Origin: Anisus vortex
Lineage: Eukaryota > Mollusca > Gastropoda > Planorbidae
Length of the DNA: 64,000 nt
Direction of reading: 5' to 3'
NCBI GenBank assembly: GCA_949126835.1
Contig: OX421492.1
Location: 45,095,498 to 45,159,497, forward strand
Shown here: positions 55,906 to 64,000 of the stretch, piece by piece
How the letters are laid out: each line of letters starts with the position of its first letter
Position numbering within the stretch: the stretch's first letter is position 1
Notes under the pieces: generated by a model
Databases searched by the model: none
What the model saw: the letters and a program-made list of their open reading frames with translations, nothing else
What the model was told of the DNA's origin: nothing
Position numbers and translations under genes: made by a program

Positions 55906-57149
55906 CAATAGCCTATATAGGTCTAGATGTAATGTTGATCTTGTTCATCTAAGGAAAGTGGAAAATATTTACTTACTAAAATATATTGCTTCAAAATAAA
56001 CTAACGGAAATTAATTTAAAATTGGTCATATTCACTCAATCACACAAAGTATTTCGGTAATAAGGATTATTTTTCATTCCTCCACCTCATAATGTTAATA
56101 GCAAATAATGTGGACTTAGCATGAGCCTACTTTTTAAATGTGCTACAAAATTTGTTAACATAAAAAATAATCTAATCATCACTACAGAAATAGAACCCAA
56201 AAAAGAGCGAATCACTTAATTTACAACCATTATTATACTTTATAAATATATACAAATATAACTTTTCTATTTTTAAGTTCCCTTGAACTGAAAAGAAAAA
56301 ATATCTCTTCGACTACTAGACTAATAGGCCTACTACAAAAGGACATGACCTAATTAATTTAAATAAAAACTAAACAAAGTCACGCCGATACCGTGATAGT
56401 AAAGAAACATATAAATATAAAATGTAAAACTATTAATACAACAACAAAAGGTTAACATCAATTATCTATAAAACTCCCACTAATAAAACGTAATAGTTTG
56501 AAAAACCTATATTCTAATTAGAGTAATAACTTTTTATATGTTGATCTGATATTTGGAATTTTTGTTGCTTTTATTTTTAACGTATGCTAGTCTCTAGGCC
56601 CATTAAATGTTTGAGTTTGTCTTTTGCTTTTTTTTTATAGCTGCACAGAGATACAAAACTGTTTTTATATAGTATAGACTATTCTACTACTAAGGTCAAA
56701 GCATTATGAGACCATGATTTTTTGTATTGATTTGTCACAATTAGTTACATAGAAAAAAATCCATTCTCTGCATGATGTCACTTTCAACCCCCCCCCCCCC
56801 CTTCACGGTACACACTTATTACTACACAATTGTCTTGCTAACTGACAATGTGATGAATAATTAAAGTTAAGCATTACCTTTTGAAACAAATCAGTTTATA
56901 TATATAAATAACTATGGTTACTTAGAATCGGTTCCAGCATGTATTCATCCAATAAATTATGTGTAAATATATAATGGAAATGAAAAGGAAAATGAACATG
57001 GTGTAAATACATAAAAGTAGTACCACGCCTAGACGCCTTTCAGTTATAGAATGTGCAGACGATGTGATTGTCGGCTTGATTTCAGAAACAAAATTATAAG
57101 ATCTGTACATCGTGGGCTAACCACATATTTGAGTTTTTGACATGATAAG
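55906..57149. other. Spacer, no gene recognised
   Basis: AT-rich single-copy sequence with a 13-C run near 56789. No supported ORF or RNA gene. Confidence 0.55.
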
Positions 57150-59036
57150 TTTCTATTCGTGGTATAACCACACATTAGAGTTGTGCGAATATAAGTTTCT
57201 ATTCGTGATATAACCACACATTAGAGTTTTGCGATGATAAGTTTCTATTCGTGGTATAATCACACATTAGAGTTTTGCAATGATAAGTTTCTATTCGTGA
57301 TATAACCACACATTAGAGTTTTGCGATGATAAGCTTATATTCGTGATATAACAACACATTAGAGTTTTGCGATGATAAGTTTATATTCGTGATATAACAA
57401 CACATTAGAGTTTTGCGATGATAAGTTTATATTCGTGATATAACAACACATTAGAGTTTTGCGATGATAAGTTTCTATTCGTGATATAACCACACATTAG
57501 AGTTTTGCGATGATAAGTTTCTATTCGTGATATAACCACACATTAGAGTTTTGCGATGATAAGTTTATATTCGTGATATAACAACACATTAGAGTTTTGC
57601 GATGATAAGTTTATATTCGTGATATAACAACACATTAGAGTTTTGCGATGATAAGTTTATATTCGTGATATAACAACACATTAGAGTTTTGCGATGATAA
57701 GTTTCTATTCGTGGTATAACCACACATTAGAGTTTTGCGATGATAAGTTTATATTCGTGGTATAACCACACATTAGAGTTTTGCGATGATAAGTTTATAT
57801 TCGTGATATAACAACACATTAGAGTTTTGCGATGATAAGTTTCTATTCGTGGTATAACCACACATTAGAGTTTTGCGATGATAAGTTTATATTCGTGGTA
57901 TAACCACACATTAGAGTTTTGCGATGATAAGTTTATATTCGTGATATAACAACACATTAGAGTTTTGCGATGATAAGTTTATATTCGTGATATAACAACA
58001 CATTAGAGTTTTGCGATGATAAGTTTATATTCGTGGTATAACCACACATTAGAGTTTTGCGATGATAAGTTTATATTCGTGATATAACAACACATTAGAG
58101 TTTTGCGATGATAAGTTTCTATTCGTGATATAACCACACATTAGAGTTTTGCGATGATAAGTTTATACTCGTGATATAACCACACATTAGAGTTTTGCGA
58201 TGATAAGTTTATATTCGTGATATAACAACACATTAGAGTTTTGCGATGATAAGTTTATATTCGTGATATAACAACACATTAGAGTTTTGCGATGATAAGT
58301 TTATATTCGTGATATAACAACACATTAGAGTTTTGCGATGATAAGTTTCTATTCGTGATATAACCACACATTAGAGTTTTGCGATGATAAGTTTATATTC
58401 GTGATATAACAACACATTAGAGTTTTGCGATGATAAGTTTCTATTCGTGATATAACAACACATTAGAGTTTTGCGATGATAAGTTTCTATTCGTGATATA
58501 ACCACACATTAGAGTTTTGCGATAATAAGTTTATATTCGTGATATAACCACACATTAGAGTTTTGCGATGATAAGTTTCTATTCGTGATATAACCACACA
58601 TTAGAGTTTTGCGATGATATGTTTCTATTCGTGATATAACCACACATTAGAGTTTTGCGATGATAAGTTTCTATTCGTGATATAACCACACATTAGAGTT
58701 TTGCGATGATAAGTTTCTATTCGTGGTATAACAACACATTAGAGTTTTGCGATGATAAGTTTCTATTCGTGATATAACCACACATTAGAGTTTTGCGATG
58801 ATAAGTTTCTATTCGTGATATAACCACACATTAGAGTTTTGCGATGATAAGTTTCTATTCGTGGTATAACAACACATTAGAGTTTTGCGATGATAAGTTT
58901 CTATTCGTGATATAACCACACATTAGAGTTTTGCGATGATAAGTTTCTATTCGTGATATAACCACACATTAGAGTTTTGCGATGATAAGTTTCTATTCGT
59001 GATATAACCACTTATTAGAGTTTCGCGATGATAAGT
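57150..59036. repeat. 46-bp minisatellite block A, about 41 copies
   Basis: 46-bp period with ATTAGAGTTTTGCGATGATA then AGTTT(C/A)TATTCGTG. Units fall into two subtypes (TTCTATTCG with ACCACAC, TTATATTCG with ACAACAC) that alternate in irregular runs. Confidence 0.96.
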
Positions 59037-59770
59037 TTCTATTCGTGATATAACCACACATTTCATTTTTCGCCATGATAAGTTTCTATTCGTGATATAA
59101 CCACACATTTCATTTTTCGCCATGATAAGTTTCTATTCGTGATATAACCACACATTCCATTTTTCGCCATGATAAGTTTCTATTCGTGATATAACCACAC
59201 ATTTCATTTTTCGCCATGATAAGTTTCTATTCGTGATATAACCACACATTTCATTTTTCGCCATGATAAGTTTCTATTCGTGATATAACCACACATTTCA
59301 TTTTTTGCCATGATAAGTTTCTATTCGTGATATAACCACACATTTCATTTTTCGCCATGATAAGTTTCTATTCGTGATATAACCACACATTTCATTTTTC
59401 GCCATGATAAGTTTCTATTCGTGATATAACCACACATTTCATTTTTCGCCATGATAAGTTTCTATTCGTGATATAACCACACATTTCATTTTTCGCCATG
59501 ATAAGTTTCTATTCGTGATATAACCACACATTTCATTTTTCGCCATGATAAGTTTCTATTCGTGATATAACCACACATTTCATTTTTCGCCATGATAAGT
59601 TTCTATTCGTGATATAACCACACATTTCATTTTTCGCCATGATAAGTTTCTATTCGTGATATAACCACACATTTCATTTTTCGCCATGATAAGTTTCTAT
59701 TCGTGATATAACCACACATTTCATTTTTCGCCATGATAAGTTTCTATTCGTGATATAACCACTCATTTCA
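59037..59770. repeat. 47-bp minisatellite block B, about 16 copies
   Basis: Same family as block A but with ATTTCATTTTTCGCCATGAT in place of the ATTAGAGTTTTGCGATGAT segment, 1 bp longer. Copies are almost identical. The switch from A to B is abrupt, within one transitional unit. Confidence 0.96.
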
Positions 59771-60514
59771 GTTTTTGGTATCCTTAAGTTACAATGCGTA
59801 GGGCATTGATATCTTCCATTTCTAAAATTACACCTGGACTAACGCCTAAAGGCGCTTATCCAATTATTTTAACGCTGTAAGATATGATTAGATCTTTGCA
59901 CTTATCACAGAAATACTCCAATAACAATTGTCGAAGTCTACATCAATTTTAAATAGCAACCGAACCCAAGAACATTAAACTACTTTATAATGTTTAAATA
60001 AAATAGATTTAAAAAAAATTATTTAGGTTACTAAGTTAAAAAGAAAAAGTAGAACCATATAAAAATTTGATGTTAAATGTGAAAAGCTAATTTTTTCAGA
60101 CAGTAGAATCGCTTTTCAATTAATTATGCCTACATAGAAAAACATACACTCAAATACAACACACACACACAGACACAAGGAGACACACATATACACAAGT
60201 AAAATTTTGGACGCCAAACGTAATAAAAATAAGAGAAACAATTTGTCATTTAAGCTGAACAAAAGTTGAAGTCAACATATAGTTTAGTATTATTTGATTC
60301 ATCATCATTTTCTGATGTTTAAAAGAAGCATTATACCTAATGGAGATTTAGAGTTTATATGAATTTGGAAATCGCAGGATAAATATAGACACGTTTGTTG
60401 AGGAGGTGGTGAGGGAATGGGGGGGGGCATTACAAGTTAGAAGAATTCCCACTGCGAGTTCTTACATATGAAGATTGGCTACTCATGAGGACAAGTAGAA
60501 TGTCGTGGTGTTAG
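59771..60514. other. Spacer, no gene recognised
   Basis: AT-rich single-copy sequence with a short CA microsatellite at 60158-60172. Confidence 0.55.
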
Positions 60515-60709
60515 CTGAGGGACAGTGCCCTCACATGGGGGGGGGGCAGAGGGGGGCATATGCCCGGGGGCGGCACTTCCTGAGGGGGGCAAATGTAGAC
60601 TAAATATAGCAAATATAGCACTAAACAAGCAATTACAGTATGCAAGGGGGCGGCGCTGAAACGTTTGCCCTGGAGCGCCACATAAGCTTGTAAAGGCACT
60701 GCTGAGGGA
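60515..60709. mobile_element. 179-bp hAT-type MITE with 8-bp target duplication
   Basis: Element 60523-60701, flanked by CTGAGGGA at 60515-60522 and 60702-60709. Starts CAGTGCCCTCACATGG, ends GTAAAGGCACTG. Both ends match the 2.4-kb hAT at 33591-35992 (GGCATATGCCCGGGGGCGGC; ACAGTATGCAAGGGGG), so it is an internally deleted relative. Confidence 0.93.
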
Positions 60710-60979
60710 GCTCTTTTGTTTGAGTGTTGCTAATCACGTGTGTTCAAATATTTAACACTACTGACTGGCTTTACTACGACGAAATAGTGGATAAAAAAAA
60801 GATTTAAAAAGAAAACATGTACATATTGTCTTAGAAGAGGATCGAAACACACGTTATATAAAGAACATAGAGACATCGAATTTGAAACAATTCCTGATCT
60901 AAAATATGTTTAATGTGTTTTGTTAACAGCAGTAAATTGTTTCTTTCTTAACGTTAAATTGAGTAATGTTTTTATATAT

Positions 60980-61918
60980 GTTACGGCCAAAGCCCGAAGT
61001 CGGCCAGATCGGGCCAGATCGCGAAGTGGCCAATATCACCTCACATTTGACAGGGCTAAGCCCGATCTGTTCTTGATTTCGGACCTTGGCCGGCCAGATC
61101 GCGGAATGGCCAGGGGCGATCGGCCAAAGCGCGATTTAAGAAGGTCATGAACAGATTTTGAGTGTTTGTATACCGTAATTATCACATTAGGCTTATATTG
61201 ATTAATAATAAAGCTAAATTACAAAATCAGTTAAATTAGTTTATTATAGTAAATTAACAATATTTAATTAAAATAAATTAAAAAATCAGTCAAATTAGAT
61301 TATTATAGTAAATTATCCATCTTTATTTATACTAAATTACAAAATCAGTCATGTTCATCTATCATAGTACATTTTAGATCTATAATCACTTGTTACAACA
61401 AGATAAACTTTTATGGCATTTCTAATTGCACAGCAGTTTGTTATTTCTACATTTGCATAGATTTGTTGAGCACTTGGTGGTGTTTATACAACACATGAAA
61501 CTAGACCGCGCGGACAATGGCTAGATAAAAATACTGTCGCTCCTGCCTGACCTGACCACCTTTGTGGATTATCAGAAGTCAATCCTCTACTCACAGACAC
61601 CATCCAGTCAATTTATGACGCAAATGGTGTTTTTATCCAGGTAGATAGTTTACTAAATCGTGTGATAATTAATTTCCTTGATAATTAGTGACCACTTCGG
61701 CAGCACTTTCTCTGAAAAGCAGAAGATGAACAGAAAATTATCGTCACACCTGTGCCGCCTACCGAACGTTCTTGTATCAGCACATCGGACATTGGCCAGG
61801 GATTGCCAGCCACATCGCGAAGTGGCCGGCCAAAGTAGCGTAAACACTGACAATTTCAAGCACATCGGACATTGACCAAGCGCCTCGATCTGGCCGCACT
61901 TCGGGCTTTGGCCGTAAC
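60980..61918. mobile_element. DNA element with about 32-bp terminal inverted repeats, unclassified
   Basis: Left end GTTACGGCCAAAGCCCGAAG and right end CTTCGGGCTTTGGCCGTAAC are inverted repeats that continue into GGCCAGATCG on both sides. Subterminal regions are packed with GGCCA, GATCGCG and CGAAGTGGCC motifs in both orientations. The middle is AT-rich and no transposase is visible. Flanks are TATATA, so the target duplication cannot be read. Superfamily unknown. Confidence 0.82.
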
Positions 61919-62100
61919 ATATATATATATATATTATTGTTTAATTCGTTTAGATGTCTGTAATAATTTGAATGATACGTTTATTAAAACAGTAGGTTTC
62001 TTGTCTTGGTGTTTTCAAAATAAGAATCGATACATCTTCACTAATAATGTTTATATATCATATAAACTCTTATCTTATACATTACAGACGCTCCTTCTAT
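61919..62100. other. TA microsatellite and spacer
   Basis: TA dinucleotide run at 61919-61935 followed by AT-rich spacer. Confidence 0.6.
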
Positions 62101-62109
62101 AAAGAAGAT

Positions 62110-62790
62110 TATTGCGTCCTACGCGCATCCGTGGTCCGAGTCTAGTATTGCATTGTTATTGATGTCTTAAATGATGTTAAGTTACTGGTTTTCCTGGTTT
62201 GTTCTGACAACCCATTCCATGCTCGAATGCCACTCGGGAAGAAAGAGTAGGCCTACTAGTCAGCATTTTTTCTCGCATAAGGGATAAGGAAAGTATTTTA
62301 GTCTTTATGTTTATCTGAGCTTTGCAACAGTTTGTTATTGGGATGTATTTCTAAATTAGAGTTTAATGCCTTATGTATTATTACTACTTTACTCTTTGGC
62401 CTTCTGTCCTCTAGTGTTTCTAGGTTTAGTGATTTGACTAATAAATGGTGTTACTCTTGTTAATTAGGAATATTTACTAGTTATGAACCTTGCCGCTCTT
62501 TTTTGAATTTGTTATAATTTTTTAAAACGTTTTCTTTGGTTGATGGGTCCCAAACAGATGCTACATATTCTAGTATAGGCCTAACTAATGTGAGATAGCA
62601 TTTTAGTTTTATGTTCTGATTACATTTGTAAAAGTTCCTTTTTATAAATAATAATGTTTTATTTGATTTGTAATTACGTTATCAAAATGAGGATTCCAAG
62701 ATAACTTATCATTTATTATTACTCCTAGATACTTTGCATTCTTAGTTTGAATTAGTTCTTTTCTATGAATGATAGTTAAATATGAAAAAA
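62110..62790 (-). pseudogene. CR1/L2-type LINE reverse-transcriptase C-terminal remnant
   Basis: Minus-strand frames read AKYLGVIINDKLSWNPHFDN, then LVRPILEYVASVWDPSTKEN and QKRAARFITSKYS, ending near ECHSGGHGMG-like degraded text. These are the typical YLGV, R-ILEYASxVWDP and QRRAARF motifs. Many stops and frameshifts; an old copy. Confidence 0.8.
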
Positions 62791-63199
62791 AAGGTTTATG
62801 TCTGCTCTTATATCAGGGTCCGCAACCTAAGACAACCTGCAAAACTTGGTACAGCAAGAGATAACCAATGTCACTTAGAAGACACACAAAAGGGCAAGTC
62901 TCTTCAACAAAAAATTGAGTGCTAGAACAGGATGATATTTAAGCTGTTGGCACGCTGAATGAATTAGAAATCCAACTATTATCAAAAGATTATTTACTTT
63001 GTACCTTTAAAAATGTAGATAAAGAATCTAATTTATCTCAGTGAGTAAATAAGTTTTTTTATTGTAACCTTTTTTTCGACCATATGTTCATATATTATGG
63101 AAACCTTCCTTCCCCAAGGGACAAGGGTAAAAAGGTTTGATGAGCAGGCGTGTAACTACAAATAATGTGATTTTAATAACAGCGCATAAAAAAATATCA
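62791..63199. other. Spacer, no gene recognised
   Basis: Single-copy AT-rich sequence; nothing recognised. Confidence 0.5.
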
Positions 63200-63655
63200 T
63201 TGTAGTTACAACTTTATTCTTTATGACTCACAGACCAAACAAAATCTCATTATAGTTACAACTTTATGACTCACAGACCAAACAAAATCTCATTATAGTT
63301 ACAACTTTATTCTTTATGACTCACAGACCAAATAAAATCTCATTATAGTTACAACTTTATTCTTTATGACTCGCAGACCAAATAAAATCTCATTATAGTT
63401 ACAACTTTATTCTTTATGACTCACAGACCAAATAAAATCTCATTATAGTTACAACTTTATTCTTTATGACTCACAGACCAAATAAAATCTCATTATAGTT
63501 ACAACTTTATTCTTTATGACTCACAGACCAAACAAAATATCATTATAGTTACAACTTTATTCTTTATGACTCACAGACCAAACAAAATCTCATTATAGTT
63601 ACAACTTTATTGACTCACAGACCAAACAAAATCTCATTATAGTTACGACTTTATA
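63200..63655. repeat. 50-bp minisatellite, about 9 copies
   Basis: 50-bp period containing TTTATGACTCACAGACCAAA and CATTATAGTTACAACTTTAT. Two copies lack the TATTC segment. Confidence 0.95.
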
Positions 63656-63660
63656 TATAT

Positions 63661-63985
63661 GGCGCCCGAAACTGCGCTTCAAGGACCTATGCACATTGGA
63701 ATGTCAAGCTGCTGACCGACCAACCTGGAGGCTCGCAGTTAGGCGTGGCAAATCGTGCGCAGAAACTGGGCGTAATGAGACTGCCATTCAGAAAAGAGCG
63801 AGGCGGAAACACCCGCTACAAAACAACTATCCGAGATCAAATGCCTCAAGTACGGCAGGGATTGCCACTCCCGGGTTGGTCTACACAGCCATTCTCCGTG
63901 GTGCAGTTGGATACTTCACCCATGAAGCTACACCATCGTCTCTCGAGACGGACGGATGCCACCGCCGACGACGACGATGTATATA
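63661..63985 (+). pseudogene. C-terminal tail of a non-LTR element (zinc-finger-like end)
   Basis: A plus-strand frame reads RPKLRFKDLCTLECQAADRP, then TWRLAVRRGKSCAE and AIQKRARRKH; after a frameshift it reads YGRDCHSRVGLHSHSPWC. This matches the common LINE C-terminus (RPxLRFKDxCK..., CGRDCHSRIGLxSHxRxC) in which the Cys/His residues form a zinc finger; one Cys is Tyr here. A TATA-rich tail follows to the window edge. Confidence 0.78.
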
Positions 63986-64000
63986 TATATTTATTATATA

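Noticed and set aside
60511..60699. 62-codon proline-rich minus-strand ORF
   Set aside because: Translation of the G-rich hAT-type MITE.
60920..61150. 76-codon Arg/Asp-rich ORF
   Set aside because: It is the translated subterminal motif region of the TIR element at 60980-61918.

Overview
This is a eukaryotic, AT-rich animal window, most likely from a mollusc and probably a freshwater heterobranch snail. The signs are two intron-rich animal genes with small exons, I-type, RTE/CR1-type and L2/CR1-type non-LTR retrotransposon remnants, hAT and Helitron-like elements, tRNA-derived SINEs, and a great many TAGGCCTA palindromes. The species is inferred from style only. Nothing bacterial, phage-like or CRISPR-like is present.

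Two protein-coding genes can be read exon by exon, and they lie head to head. On the minus strand (27505 down to 11423) is the 5' half of DNAAF9 (human C20orf194, the Shulin relative), a cytoplasmic outer-dynein-arm assembly factor. Thirteen exons were placed, and the gene should continue left of the window. On the plus strand (36916 to about 48300) is UBAP1, an ESCRT-I subunit. All seven coding exons are placed and give a predicted 624-residue protein with an N-terminal UMA motif and a C-terminal tandem UBA (SOUBA) region. The roughly 9.4 kb between them is non-coding. It holds two inverted Helitron-like elements with internal tRNA-like sequences, a complete 2.4-kb hAT element and a palindrome-rich stretch.

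Tandem repeats dominate: about 20 arrays cover roughly 45 percent of the window. The largest are a 31-bp satellite (1-7843, exactly 253 periods), a 22/29-bp composite array filling UBAP1 intron 1 (37046-41870), a 27-bp GC-rich array (49957-52200) and a 46/47-bp array (57150-59770).

The most interesting observation is where the intronic arrays sit. Three, and probably four, start at or inside a 5' splice site of DNAAF9 or UBAP1 and have copied that exon-intron boundary. In UBAP1 every 27-bp unit starts with GT, ends with AG and keeps the reading frame. In DNAAF9 a 29-nt exon's 3' end plus its strong donor is repeated about 33 times. A separate array is an amplified end of a MITE. Right of UBAP1 (48.3-64 kb) no host gene was recognised, only retroelement pieces, a SINE, small DNA elements and arrays.
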